Shown here: positions 24,748 through 33,555 of the stretch, piece by piece
Position numbering within the stretch: position 1 is the stretch's first letter
Layout: each line of letters starts with the position of its first letter
Assembly: GCF_015500075.1 (NCBI RefSeq)
Contig: NZ_CP045496.1
Span: 3,606,001-3,670,000 of the forward strand
Origin: Mesorhizobium sp. INR15
GTDB taxonomy: Bacteria; Pseudomonadota; Alphaproteobacteria; Rhizobiales; Rhizobiaceae
Direction of reading: 5' to 3'
DNA length: 64,000 nucleotides
Made by a program: the position numbers and the translations under genes
The notes under the pieces: model-generated
Databases searched by the model: none
Told to the model about the DNA's origin: nothing
Seen by the model: only the letters and a program-made list of their open reading frames with translations

Positions 24748-25710
24748 CTACCCGGCCTGAACCAGCGTCTGCAGCATCGGCCGAGTCGGGGCGAAAAACG
24801 TCGTGCCGGTGTGCGGTGTCGAGAAATCCAGCAGCCGGTCGTAGGCGCCCGGCGGCTCACCGATGTACATGCGTTGCAGCATCTTCTCGATCACCCAGAG
24901 ATAGCGGGAATAGCCTATAAAATAGGTGCTGAATTCCTTTTGTCCCGGACGGCCAAAAGGCATGTTGTCGCGCAGGATGTCGTACTCGTTGCCGTCGGCA
25001 TCCTCGATGGTGGCGAGCGACTTATGCGATTTGCGCGGCGCCTTGTCGTCGTCGATTTCGATGTTATCGATCTTGGTGCGGCCGATGATCTCCTCCTGGA
25101 GATGCGTCGGTGTTCGCGCCCAGGCGCCGAGATCGTGCAGATATCTCTGAACCACGACATAGCTGCCGCCGGCGAAACCGGCATCCTCATCGCCGACGAG
25201 CGCCGACGCGGGCAAGTCGAGGCCGGTCGGGTTGGCTGTGCCGTCGACAAAGCCGAGCAGGTCACGCGCGTCGAAATAGCGAAAGCCGGAGACTTCATCG
25301 ACGACAGTCACGCTGTCACCCAGGCTGTCGAGCAAAATACGCTCGAACTCGAAGCACATGTCGGGGCGTTCGGAGCGGATGTGGAAGAGAAGATCGCCAG
25401 GGGTCGAGGGGGCCGAATGAGCCGCGCCCTTGATCGGTGCGAACGGCTTCAGTTCCCGCGGCCGGCGATTCGTCGACAACCGATCCCAAAGGTCGCGGCC
25501 TATCCCGGCGATGCAGGACAGCCGGCCTGAAAGGTCGCGAAACCCAACAGTCTTGACGAGATCGTCAAGTCCGCCGAGCACCGAGGCGGTTTTGGCGAGC
25601 GCGGCCTTGTCGCCTGCGACGGTGACCACAAGGAAGACCGCTGCCAGCGACAGCGGTGCGTCGACGCTCTGCGCATCGATCGGCACTCTGTCCCAGTTCT
25701 TTCCTGACAT
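24748..25710 (-). CDS. DyP-type haem peroxidase
   Basis: This 320-residue dye-decolourising peroxidase has the family motif GFVDGTANP (GxxDG), whose Asp is the distal catalytic residue, and a distal arginine region in LHDLGAWARTP. The proximal haem histidine is likely in RKSHKSLATIE. Length and order match cytosolic DyP (YfeX-like, class B/P). The ATG at 25710 gives MSGKNWDRV; the open frame continues to 25917 but without support. DyPs are common encapsulin cargo, but the C terminus here ends QTLVQAG with no clear targeting tail and no shell gene is near. Confidence 0.9.
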   Translation of the reverse strand: MSGKNWDRVPIDAQSVDAPLSLAAVFLVVTVAGDKAALAKTASVLGGLDDLVKTVGFRDLSGRLSCIAGIGRDLWDRLSTNRRPRELKPFAPIKGAAHSAPSTPGDLLFHIRSERPDMCFEFERILLDSLGDSVTVVDEVSGFRYFDARDLLGFVDGTANPTGLDLPASALVGDEDAGFAGGSYVVVQRYLHDLGAWARTPTHLQEEIIGRTKIDNIEIDDDKAPRKSHKSLATIEDADGNEYDILRDNMPFGRPGQKEFSTYFIGYSRYLWVIEKMLQRMYIGEPPGAYDRLLDFSTPHTGTTFFAPTRPMLQTLVQAG

Positions 25711-25931
25711 CCGAAAGTCTCCATTTTCCAGAATTTTTGGGACAGAGCGAGGACACTCAAGAACAGGATATCCATCGCCAGCGGCCATGCAACCGCGCCT
25801 TCGCGACGGGGTTTTGGTGAAGATGGCGTCCACGCCAGACATCTTGCGGCTGTGCCAGCCGAATTGCCTCTTTATCGACACGCGGATGCGGGTAGAGTGC
25901 GGCAGAATTTCAATCAACCGTTTCGGAGCTG

Positions 25932-28900
25932 ATGCTCGCTCGCCTGTTCGTGATCTTCGGTGGCCTTTTTGTGCTGGTGCTGTGTGCGGCGCTGGTGGTG
26001 CCGTATTTTATCGACTGGACAGGCTACCGTGCCGAGTTCGAGCGCGAGGCGAGCGCCATTCTTGGCCGCAAGGTGACCGTGCAGGGCGATGCGACGGCGC
26101 GGCTGCTGCCGTTCCCCTCGGTGACCTTCTCCAATGTCGCCGTTGCCGGCGGTCCCAACGGCCAGCCAGCCATGACCATCGAGACGTTTTCGATGGATGC
26201 CGAGTTGGCGCCGTTCCTGCGCGGGGAAGTGCTGATCTTCGACATGCGCCTGGTGCGGCCCAAGGCAATCATCAACATCGCGGCCGATGGCACTGTAGAC
26301 TGGGCGATGCGGCCGTCCTCGCCCTTCGACCTCAACCAGATTTCAATCGAGAAGCTGACGGTGACGGAAGGCGAGATCGCGCTCAGCCACGCCGCCGGCG
26401 GGCGCAGCCACCTGATTTCCGAAATCAACTCGACCATTTCGGCCAAGTCGCTGGCTGGGCCGTGGCGGATGGACGGGTCGTTGCGGCTGGATGGGCTGCG
26501 CACCACCATTGCTGCGTCCACGGGCAAGGCTGACGGCAGCGGGCAGACGCGGCTCAGGCTCAAGGCCGATCCCGATGCCTATCCGCTGGTCATCGAGACC
26601 GATGGCAATGCCGGTATCGTCAAGGGTGCGGCGGTCTATTCCGGGCAATTCAAGATTTCCGGCGCCGACAAGAATTCCGCGCAGCTGCGCGGCAGCGATG
26701 GCGAGACGGTGAAAGTCAGCGCCGGCAAGCCAGATCCCGGCTTCCGGCTCAACGGCAAGTTCGCGCTCGATCATCAAAAACTCGGCGTCGACGAATTCCG
26801 CTTCGAGACCGGGCCGCTCGACAATCCCTACACCGCCGATGGCAAGGCCTCGGTTGATCTTGGCCTGAAGCCGAGCTTCGCCATCGAGGCCAATGGCGCG
26901 CAGGTGAAGTTCGACGAGGCCGTGGGTGCTGCGGCAGGGGCGGGCCTGACATTGGATCAGCGTATCGCGGGCCTCGAGCAGGCCCTGCTCGACCTGCCGA
27001 AACCTGCCATACCCGGAACCATCGAGGTCAAGCTGCCAGCGGTGGTGGCCGGCGACACCACGGTCCGCGACGTGCATCTCTCGGCCGAGCCGACCGAAGG
27101 TGGCTGGAAGGTGAAGTCGCTTGCCGCGACATTGCCTGGCCGGACCACGCTGGAAGCCGATGGCATGCTCATGCTGAACGTGCAGGGCCAATTTGGCTTC
27201 ACCGGCTCGCTGTTGCTGGCCGTGGCGCAACCCTCGGGTTTTGCTGCGTGGCTGTCCAAGGATGTCGATGAGGCAATTCGGCGACTGCCCGCCGCCGGCT
27301 TCAAGGCCAAGGTCGACCTGAGCGAGAAGCGCCAGGCGTTCAGCGATCTCGAACTGATCCTCGGCAAGGCGAAATTTTCCGGCCGCATCGATTCCAGCCA
27401 ACCGGACGACGCCAAGCCGTCGGTGCTGATGCGTCTCGAAGGCGGCGATCTTGATGTCGACGGGCTCGCGGCTTTTGTCTCGATCTTTGTCAACGACAAG
27501 GGCGCCAACCGCTTCTCCGACCGCGATCTCGATTTCCAGATCAAGGCTGGGCCGGTCAGTGCCGGCGGGCTGACCGCCGACACGGTCGACACGGCGCTGC
27601 GGCTGCGCGACGGACTGCTCGAAATCGATCGGCTCTCGGTGGGCGGGCTGGCCGGCGCCTCGATCAGCGCCACCGGCCGGATCAAGGATTTCCCGGCGAG
27701 CCCCACCGGCAAGCTCGATGCTTCGGTGGTTGCCGTCGACCTCAAGCCGCTGATCGACGTTGCGGCGCAGCACTATCCCGACAATGCGGTGCTGAAGGGG
27801 CTGGCCAGCCGCGCGGCGGCCTATCCCGACCTGTTCCAGGACGCGCGGGTCGACCTGATCGCCAGCGCGGCCGACAATGGCGACGGCACCACGGGGCTCG
27901 CGGTCAGCGGACAAGGCAAGGCCGGTGGTTCAGGTTTCTCCGCGTCGCTATCGGGGAAGGGATCGGCCGACAAGCTTCTCGACGCACCGGTGACGCTGAC
28001 CTTCAATGCCAAGAACCCCGATGCCACCGCGCTCCTGGCGCTCTACGGCCTGCCGGCTCTGCCGCTTGGCATGCTCGGAGAGGCCACCACGGATATTTCC
28101 GCCAAGGGCACGCTGGGCGGTGGTCTCGCGACCACCTTCAGCCTTGCCGGCAATGACTTCAAGGCTGGCTTCGAAGGAACGCTCACTGACACGCCGCAAG
28201 GTCCATCCGCCAGAGGCAAGCTCAGCCTTGACGCCACTGACATCGAGCCGTGGCTGATGACGACCGGCATCGGGCTGCCTGGCATGGGCGCCGGCATGTC
28301 GACATCGCTCGCGGCGCAGGCCGACTATGGCAATGGCCTGCTGGTGCTGGACGGTGTCAGCGGCGCCATCAACGAAGCGGCGGTTTCCGGCGACGTCAAT
28401 CTCGACGTGAAGGAGGGCGTGCCGCATCTGGCCGGCGCCCTGACACTGGATGAACTGGACCTCGACCCGATGGCGGTGACGCTGTTTGGTGATTCTGCCT
28501 TCCTCGCGGACAAGAGCGGCGCATGGCCAGCCGCACCCTTCAGCCAGAAGTCCAGCCTGCCGTTCACCGCCGATCTCGACCTGAACACGGCAGCGCTTGC
28601 CGCCGGGCCCTTCGCCACGGCCTATGACGCCGCCTTTTCGTTGAAGCTCGACAAGGAAGGCATCCGTATCTCGGATCTCAAGGCGAAATTCCTCGGCGGC
28701 GCGCTGACCGGCCTGTTCGAGTTGAAGAACAATGACGGCAGCGGGCTGTTCACCGGCCAGGTGAAGCTTGCAGGCGCCGACCTGGCCGCCGTGCTGCCGG
28801 ATACAGGCGTCACCGGCAAGGGCGATTTCTCGACCACGCTGTCGACCAGTGGCAAATCGGTCGATGCGATGGTGGCCGCATTGTCGGGGTCGGGCACGGC

Positions 28901-29891
28901 CGCGCTGAAGGGCCTGACGATCGCCGGCGTCAATCCGGATGCCTTCGGCGCTTTCATCGGCAAGGCCGATGCCATCGGGCGCGATATCGATGTGGCCAAG
29001 ACCGCTGGCTTCGCGCCACAGATCGCGGCTGACGGCAGTTTTCCCGCCGGCGACAGTGACATCGCCTTCACGATTGCCGGCGGCACGCTGCGGGCGCCGC
29101 CGGTCAGCCTGGAAAATCCAGCAGCGGCGCTTTCCGCCGACATCACCGCCGACTTCAACGCCGGCACGGTCGCGACCAAGGGAGCGATTACTTACAAGCC
29201 TGGCGACGAGGCTCTGGTCGGCTCGGAACCAGCGGTGAATTTCAGCGTCGATGGACCATTCGGCGCCCTCAAACGAACGTTCGACAGCGAGCCTCTGGCG
29301 CAGTTCCTGACCCAGCGCGCGCTGGAAAAGGAACAGCAGCGCGTCGAAGCGATGCAGGCGGCGTTGCTGGAAAAGCAGCGGCTGCGGCGCGAGGTGCGCT
29401 ACTACGCGGCCCTGCAGGATGCGCGCGACAAGGCGGCCGAAGAACTGCGCAAGCAGGAAGAAGCAGCAAGGCTGAAAGCCGAGGCCGATGCAAAGGCAAA
29501 AGCCGAAGCCGACGCCAAGGCACAAGCCGAGGCGGAAGCTCAAGCCAAGGCTGCCGCTGATGCGAAGGCCCAAGCGGATGCCGATGCGAAAGCCAAGGCG
29601 GATGCCGACGCGAAGGCCAAGGCGGATGCCGAAGCGAAGGCTGAGCAGAAGGCGGCGGACGAGGCGGCCAAGGCGCAAGCGGAGGAACAACAGCGCCTGA
29701 AGGTGGAGGAGGCGATGCGGATAGCCTCCGAGGAAAAGGCGAAGCTGGCGGCCGAACGCAAGGCCGCGGAACAGGCGCCCAAGGTGGAGCGGACGCCGCT
29801 GCCGCCGGCGAATGAAAATCCGGCGCCTGCCAAACCAAAAGCCAACCCTTTTACGATCGACAATCTGTTGAAGTCGCTGAGCGGCGGCTAA
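25932..29891 (+). CDS. Large AsmA-family protein with a C-terminal Ala/Lys/Glu repeat tail
   Basis: This 1319-residue protein has one N-terminal membrane anchor (LFVIFGGLFVLVLCAALVVP, residues ~4-23), then a long periplasmic beta-rich region with AsmA-like segments (GRKVTVQGDATARLLPFPSV near the start; AsmA C-terminal repeats around residues 870-1060). AsmA/TamB/YhdP-type proteins are bridge-like carriers that affect outer-membrane lipid supply and assembly, and that is its likely role. Residues ~1130-1280 form a charged coiled coil of Ala-Lys-Ala-Glu/Asp repeats, followed by a Pro-rich tail. The repeat part is encoded by near-identical DNA units and may vary in copy number. Single gene. Confidence 0.85.
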   Translation: MLARLFVIFGGLFVLVLCAALVVPYFIDWTGYRAEFEREASAILGRKVTVQGDATARLLPFPSVTFSNVAVAGGPNGQPAMTIETFSMDAELAPFLRGEVLIFDMRLVRPKAIINIAADGTVDWAMRPSSPFDLNQISIEKLTVTEGEIALSHAAGGRSHLISEINSTISAKSLAGPWRMDGSLRLDGLRTTIAASTGKADGSGQTRLRLKADPDAYPLVIETDGNAGIVKGAAVYSGQFKISGADKNSAQLRGSDGETVKVSAGKPDPGFRLNGKFALDHQKLGVDEFRFETGPLDNPYTADGKASVDLGLKPSFAIEANGAQVKFDEAVGAAAGAGLTLDQRIAGLEQALLDLPKPAIPGTIEVKLPAVVAGDTTVRDVHLSAEPTEGGWKVKSLAATLPGRTTLEADGMLMLNVQGQFGFTGSLLLAVAQPSGFAAWLSKDVDEAIRRLPAAGFKAKVDLSEKRQAFSDLELILGKAKFSGRIDSSQPDDAKPSVLMRLEGGDLDVDGLAAFVSIFVNDKGANRFSDRDLDFQIKAGPVSAGGLTADTVDTALRLRDGLLEIDRLSVGGLAGASISATGRIKDFPASPTGKLDASVVAVDLKPLIDVAAQHYPDNAVLKGLASRAAAYPDLFQDARVDLIASAADNGDGTTGLAVSGQGKAGGSGFSASLSGKGSADKLLDAPVTLTFNAKNPDATALLALYGLPALPLGMLGEATTDISAKGTLGGGLATTFSLAGNDFKAGFEGTLTDTPQGPSARGKLSLDATDIEPWLMTTGIGLPGMGAGMSTSLAAQADYGNGLLVLDGVSGAINEAAVSGDVNLDVKEGVPHLAGALTLDELDLDPMAVTLFGDSAFLADKSGAWPAAPFSQKSSLPFTADLDLNTAALAAGPFATAYDAAFSLKLDKEGIRISDLKAKFLGGALTGLFELKNNDGSGLFTGQVKLAGADLAAVLPDTGVTGKGDFSTTLSTSGKSVDAMVAALSGSGTAALKGLTIAGVNPDAFGAFIGKADAIGRDIDVAKTAGFAPQIAADGSFPAGDSDIAFTIAGGTLRAPPVSLENPAAALSADITADFNAGTVATKGAITYKPGDEALVGSEPAVNFSVDGPFGALKRTFDSEPLAQFLTQRALEKEQQRVEAMQAALLEKQRLRREVRYYAALQDARDKAAEELRKQEEAARLKAEADAKAKAEADAKAQAEAEAQAKAAADAKAQADADAKAKADADAKAKADAEAKAEQKAADEAAKAQAEEQQRLKVEEAMRIASEEKAKLAAERKAAEQAPKVERTPLPPANENPAPAKPKANPFTIDNLLKSLSGG

Positions 29892-29941
29892 GGCTTATCG
29901 CGCTGAGCGGTTCGAACCGTTCGCTCTCCGCAATCGTGTGA

Positions 29942-30388
29942 TCATGGGTTCTTTCGATCGAGCAATCGTCTCAGCATCGGCTCGATGCGGGACAGCTCAT
30001 CGAGATGGGCCGCCGACAGTTCGGCCAGACAATCGTCGGCGCGCTCGGTCAACTGCAGCAGGACGCGGCGGTGGTCGTCCTTGTCCTGATCCCTGGCGAC
30101 GAGCCCGGCTTCGCCTAGGCGGTTGACCAGTTCCACCGCGCTGTGATGGCGGATGCGCAGGCGCTCGGCCAGGTCACCGATCGTCACCGGTCCGCCTCCC
30201 GGAAATCCCTTGATCGCCAGCAGCGCCTGGTGCTGGCGCGCGGTCAGGCCGGCGTCTTCCGCCTGCAGCTGGCTGAATTCGAGGAACCGGCGGATCAGAT
30301 AGCGGAACTCGGAAAGCCGCTGATAGTCGGCCTGGCTGATGGTGGTGCGGGGTTTCTGCGGCTGCGTCATGCCAGACATTTGTTCCAT
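29942..30388 (-). CDS. MarR-family transcriptional regulator
   Basis: This 148-residue winged-helix regulator has the helix bundle EFRYLIRRFLEFSQLQAEDAG, the DNA-recognition part GDLAERLRIRHHSAVELVNRL and the wing ARDQDKDDHRRVLLQLT. It is divergent from a ClC-type channel gene, with a perfect palindrome in the gap. Start may be at 30388 or at an ATG six codons in. It probably represses itself and the ClC gene; the ligand is unknown. Confidence 0.9.
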   Translation of the reverse strand: MEQMSGMTQPQKPRTTISQADYQRLSEFRYLIRRFLEFSQLQAEDAGLTARQHQALLAIKGFPGGGPVTIGDLAERLRIRHHSAVELVNRLGEAGLVARDQDKDDHRRVLLQLTERADDCLAELSAAHLDELSRIEPMLRRLLDRKNP

Positions 30389-30437
30389 TCGTGAAAAAGC
30401 TCAAACGGTTTTCAAGCAGAACTGGCTTGAATATTTA

Positions 30438-30452
30438 TATCGTATTACGATA
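30438..30452. promoter_or_regulatory. MarR operator candidate TATCGTATTACGATA
   Basis: A perfect 15-base palindrome (7-base arms around one T) sits between the divergent MarR and ClC genes. Its length and the TA-rich centre are typical of MarR-dimer operators. It lies 50 bases upstream of the MarR start and 84 upstream of the ClC start. Confidence 0.65.
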
Positions 30453-30535
30453 CATAGCCGCGCGATATGCCGGCTGGCCGCTTCGACCGTGCCGACCAAA
30501 CCGATACGGCCCAACGCCAGGAAGCAAAGTCCGCC

Positions 30536-32335
30536 ATGAAGCCCCATCACCCCAATCCCGGTCATCTCAGGGATTTCACCACCGACGCGAGGGTTTTGCT
30601 GATCGCAGCCATCGCCGTCGTCGTCGCCACGGCCGGGCTGTTCGCCGGCATCGCGCTGTTGAAGCTGATCCGGCTCGCCACCAACATCGCCTATTTCGGC
30701 CAGTTCACGCTCGCCGATCTTAAACTCCAGGACACGCCGCTCGGCTATGCCGCGGTGGTCGTTCCGGTGATCGGCGCGCTGATCATTGGCGTGATGGCGC
30801 GCTTCGGCAGCGAGAAGATTCGCGGCCACGGCATTCCCGAGGCCATCGAGGCGATCCTGCTCGGGCGGTCGCGCCTCGATGCCAAGGTGGCAATCCTGAA
30901 GCCGCTGTCGTCAGCGATCTCGATCGGCTCGGGTGGACCCTTCGGCGCCGAGGGGCCGATCATCATGACCGGCGGCGCCATTGGCTCGCTGATCGCGCAG
31001 ATGCTGCCGGTCAGCGACAATGAGCGCAAGACGCTGCTGGTCGCGGGCGCGGCTGCCGGCATGACCACTGTGTTTGGAACGCCGATCGCCGCCATCATGC
31101 TGGCGGTGGAACTGCTGCTCTTCGAATGGACGCCGCGCAGCTTCATTCCAGTCGCGGTCGCCGCCATCATCGCCGAGGTGGAACGCACCATGCTGCACCT
31201 TCCCGGGCCGATCTTTCCGTTTCATGGCGGCATGGAGGTTTCCTTTGTCGGTCTCGGCGGCTGGGTGCTGATCGGCATTGCTGCGGGTCTCCTGTCGGGA
31301 CTGCTGACGCAGATGGTCTACGCCTGCGAGGATGGCTTCCAGAAACTGCCGATCCATTGGATGTGGTGGCCGATGCTCGGTGGCCTGGTGGTTGGCATCG
31401 GCGGGCTGATAGAGCCGCAGGCGCTGGGTGTCGGCTATGACAACATCGCCAACATGCTGGACGGCCGAACGCTTGCCGCCGCCGCGCTGACGCTGCTGGT
31501 GGTAAAGGCGATCATCTGGTCGGTCGCATTGGGATCAGGAACGTCGGGAGGCGTGCTGGCGCCGCTGCTGATCATGGGTGGCGCGATGGGCGCGGCGCTT
31601 GCCGGCATTTTACCCGCCGCCGATCCCGGCTTCTGGGCGCTGCTGGCCATGGCCGCGACAATGGGCGGCACGATGCGCGCGCCGCTCACCGCCACCTTCT
31701 TCGCCGTCGAATTGACCGGCGACACGCATGTGCTGGTGCCGCTGATCGCGGCCTGCGCCACCGCGCATGCGGTGACCGTGCTTTTGATGAAGCGCTCTAT
31801 CCTGACCGAGAAGGTCGCGCGGCGAGGGCATCATCTGGTGCGCGAATATCGCGTCGATCCTTTCGCCCTGACCCGGGTGCGAGAGGTCATGACATCAGCT
31901 GTCGAAAGCGTGCCGGCGACGATGACGCTGCATGGCGCAGCGGCATTCCTGACGGCGCCGCAGACACGGCATCCGAGTTTCCCCGTGGTCAATGCGGAAG
32001 GGCAAGTGCTCGGGTTGATCGATCCGCCGGCGATCCTGAGCTGGCGGCGAGCCGGCAAGCACCGCACCACGACGCTTGGCGAATTGCTGGCCGGAAGCAA
32101 GGTGACGCTGGCCTATCCCGACGAATATCTCGAAGGCCTGTCCGACAAGCTGCTGATGGCCAATGTCTCGCATCTTCCGGTCGTTGCGCGTGAAGATGAC
32201 CGGCTGGTCGGCTATATCGGCTGGAAGGACATGATGCGCGTGCGGGCCAGGAAACAGGCGGAGGAGCATGACCGCTCGGCGTTGCTGGGCTTCGGCACCC
32301 GCAGAAAGAAACGCGAAGGTACCGTTTCGTCCTAG
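30536..32335 (+). CDS. ClC-family chloride channel/antiporter with C-terminal CBS pair
   Basis: This 599-residue protein has the ClC membrane domain in residues ~20-440, including the ion-path motifs GSGGPFGAEGP (around 130-140; the Glu in GAEGP is the gating glutamate) and SGGVLAPLLIMGG (GxFxP-like, here with Leu). Two CBS domains follow (RVREVMTSAVESVPATM and the segment ending LVGYIGWKDMM). It moves chloride or another halide, probably in exchange for protons. Start at the ATG 30536. Divergent from a MarR regulator, which likely controls it. Confidence 0.9.
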   Translation: MKPHHPNPGHLRDFTTDARVLLIAAIAVVVATAGLFAGIALLKLIRLATNIAYFGQFTLADLKLQDTPLGYAAVVVPVIGALIIGVMARFGSEKIRGHGIPEAIEAILLGRSRLDAKVAILKPLSSAISIGSGGPFGAEGPIIMTGGAIGSLIAQMLPVSDNERKTLLVAGAAAGMTTVFGTPIAAIMLAVELLLFEWTPRSFIPVAVAAIIAEVERTMLHLPGPIFPFHGGMEVSFVGLGGWVLIGIAAGLLSGLLTQMVYACEDGFQKLPIHWMWWPMLGGLVVGIGGLIEPQALGVGYDNIANMLDGRTLAAAALTLLVVKAIIWSVALGSGTSGGVLAPLLIMGGAMGAALAGILPAADPGFWALLAMAATMGGTMRAPLTATFFAVELTGDTHVLVPLIAACATAHAVTVLLMKRSILTEKVARRGHHLVREYRVDPFALTRVREVMTSAVESVPATMTLHGAAAFLTAPQTRHPSFPVVNAEGQVLGLIDPPAILSWRRAGKHRTTTLGELLAGSKVTLAYPDEYLEGLSDKLLMANVSHLPVVAREDDRLVGYIGWKDMMRVRARKQAEEHDRSALLGFGTRRKKREGTVSS

Positions 32336-32440
32336 AGCGGTTCAGCGTTTGATAGAATCGCTGGCCCGCTCTAAGTCCCTGTTTTTACGCAATTCCGGAC
32401 GGAAAACCGCTGCGCACTTTTCCTGGAATTGCACTAGAGC
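32332..32440. repeat. Rhizobial intergenic palindromic element bounded by CTAGAGC
   Basis: The whole gap between two convergent genes is one structured element. It begins and ends with a direct CTAGAGC (32332-32338 and 32434-32440). Its right half (32389-32432) is a strong imperfect hairpin with arms GCAATTCC/GGAATTGC and GGAAAA/TTTTCC. From general knowledge, this GCAATTCC-GGAC-GGAAAA pattern recurs in rhizobial intergenic DNA. Because CTAG reads TAG on both strands, the element supplies the stop codons of both flanking genes. It may also end transcription from both sides. Confidence 0.7.
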
Positions 32441-32658
32441 GCCGCGCCACGCTTTGCCCAATCCAGCACATGAAGCCTGAGCGCGGAGGACAGGTTGGTG
32501 TCGCGCGGCCTTGTCCCGTCGATTTCGGCGACAAGGGCGGCGAGCGTCAACTTGCGTTCGGCGGCAATGGCGCCGAGATCGTCGTAGAACGGCTTTTCGA
32601 GCGAATAGCTGGTGCGATGGCCGCGAATGGTGACCGAGCGTTTTTCGACCGCGCTCAC
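32434..32658 (-). CDS. Ribbon-helix-helix domain protein (RHH_4 type)
   Basis: This 74-residue protein is of the RHH_4 family: strand KRSVTIRGHRTSYSLEKPF, helices YDDLGAIAAERKLTLAALVAEID, then LSSALRLHVLDW. It is probably a small DNA-binding protein, though the target is unknown. I chose the GTG at 32658, 10 bases after the DUF4169 stop; the longer frame only reads over the neighbour. It is the third gene of an SspB-DUF4169-RHH group. Its stop lies in the CTAGAGC border of the adjacent repeat. Confidence 0.8.
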   Translation of the reverse strand: MSAVEKRSVTIRGHRTSYSLEKPFYDDLGAIAAERKLTLAALVAEIDGTRPRDTNLSSALRLHVLDWAKRGAAL

Positions 32659-32668
32659 GTCGAGATGT

Positions 32669-32857
32669 TCACTTATCGCCCGAGGGCTCGCGGCGATGAC
32701 CGGCGATGAAAGCCTCGGCCTTGTCGGCGAGCAGGCGGTCGCGTTCCTTTTCGGCCTTCGAACGGCCATGCAGGGTGCGGTTTTGGCCGGCGATGCGCTC
32801 TTTCTCGCTGCGAGCCTTCAACTTGCGGGCCTGACGAAGATTGATGATCTCGGCCAT
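32669..32857 (-). CDS. DUF4169 family small basic protein
   Basis: This 62-residue, highly charged protein starts MAEIINLRQARKLKARSEKE, typical of DUF4169, a family seen only in alphaproteobacteria and usually next to sspB. It lies 17 bases after SspB and 10 bases before the ribbon-helix-helix gene. No function is known; the composition suggests nucleic-acid or ribosome contact. Confidence 0.85.
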   Translation of the reverse strand: MAEIINLRQARKLKARSEKERIAGQNRTLHGRSKAEKERDRLLADKAEAFIAGHRREPSGDK

Positions 32858-32874
32858 GGCTCAGGCCCGTCCGG

Positions 32875-33417
32875 CTACTTCTTGCGGAAGGCGTCGAGCG
32901 AGACGACTTCGGCGCCCTTGGTGGTGGCGTCGGCGGCGGCAGCAGGTTTCTTCTCCGCTTCGGCGGCGGCTTTCTTCTCGGCCTTCGGCTTCTTCTCGGA
33001 GACGATGGCCAGCGGCTCGACAGCAGGTTTGTCGGCGGGCTCCTCGACCGCCACGCCATCCGTCTTCACATCGAATTCAAGCTCGAAATTGACCGACGGA
33101 TCGTAGAAGCCGCGCACGGCGGAGAACGGGATTTCAAGTTTTTCCGGCACGTCGGAGAAGGACAGGCCAACCTCGAAGCCGGTGTCCGTCACTTTCAGGT
33201 CCCAGTACTGGAACTGTATGACGATTGTCATCTGTTCGGGATAGCGTTCACGCAGCCTGGAAGACACGCGCACGCCCGGTGCGCCGGTCAGGAAGGTGAT
33301 GAAGAAATGATGGTTGCCGGGGAGGCCGGTGCGCGCGACCTCGGCCAGGACCTTGCGCATGACGCCGCGCAACGCCTCCTGGGCCAGAATGTCGTAGCGG
33401 ATGTGGTCGTCGGCCAT
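32875..33417 (-). CDS. sspB: SspB-type ClpXP adaptor (stringent starvation protein B)
   Basis: This 180-residue protein has an SspB fold in residues 1-125 (IRYDILAQEALRGVMRKVLAEVA, HHFFITF, LRERYPEQMTIVIQFQYWDL). SspB binds tmRNA-tagged proteins and passes them to ClpXP. The C-terminal part is a flexible Ala/Lys/Glu-rich linker ending in VVSLDAFRKK, a conserved tail that would dock on ClpX. This fits the ssrA gene elsewhere in the same window. Start taken at MADDHIRYD (ATG 33417); the open frame upstream reads through probable promoter sequence. Confidence 0.88.
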   Translation of the reverse strand: MADDHIRYDILAQEALRGVMRKVLAEVARTGLPGNHHFFITFLTGAPGVRVSSRLRERYPEQMTIVIQFQYWDLKVTDTGFEVGLSFSDVPEKLEIPFSAVRGFYDPSVNFELEFDVKTDGVAVEEPADKPAVEPLAIVSEKKPKAEKKAAAEAEKKPAAAADATTKGAEVVSLDAFRKK

Positions 33418-33555
33418 GTGGTGGTCGGGTTCCGTTGAATCGTCCGCATAGCTGTAGTCAAGCTTGAGGGCCGCGTAAACCTGATATAGCGGGGTACCAT
33501 GCCGAGGCGAGGGCACTTGCCGTCGATTTGATCTGCCAGGCGCTCCGCAAACGCG

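Noticed and set aside
24748..25710. DyP peroxidase and the ferritin-like protein as one encapsulin system
   Set aside because: They are 17 kb apart, neither has a clear targeting tail, and no shell gene is in the window.
26343..29690. Two long minus-strand open frames (523 and 580 codons) under the AsmA-like gene
   Set aside because: They are shadows of a GC-rich gene: composition is Arg/Gly/Gln-rich without domains, and the plus-strand frame has the membrane anchor and AsmA segments.
29440..29700. Short repeated DNA units that could suggest a CRISPR array or minisatellite
   Set aside because: They have no unique spacers and stay in the AsmA reading frame, coding Ala/Lys/Asp repeats.
29905..29935. 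Palindrome CGGTTCGAACCG after the AsmA-like gene as a terminator
   Set aside because: The dyad is real, but the loop would be too tight and no T-run follows, so I could not support a terminator call.
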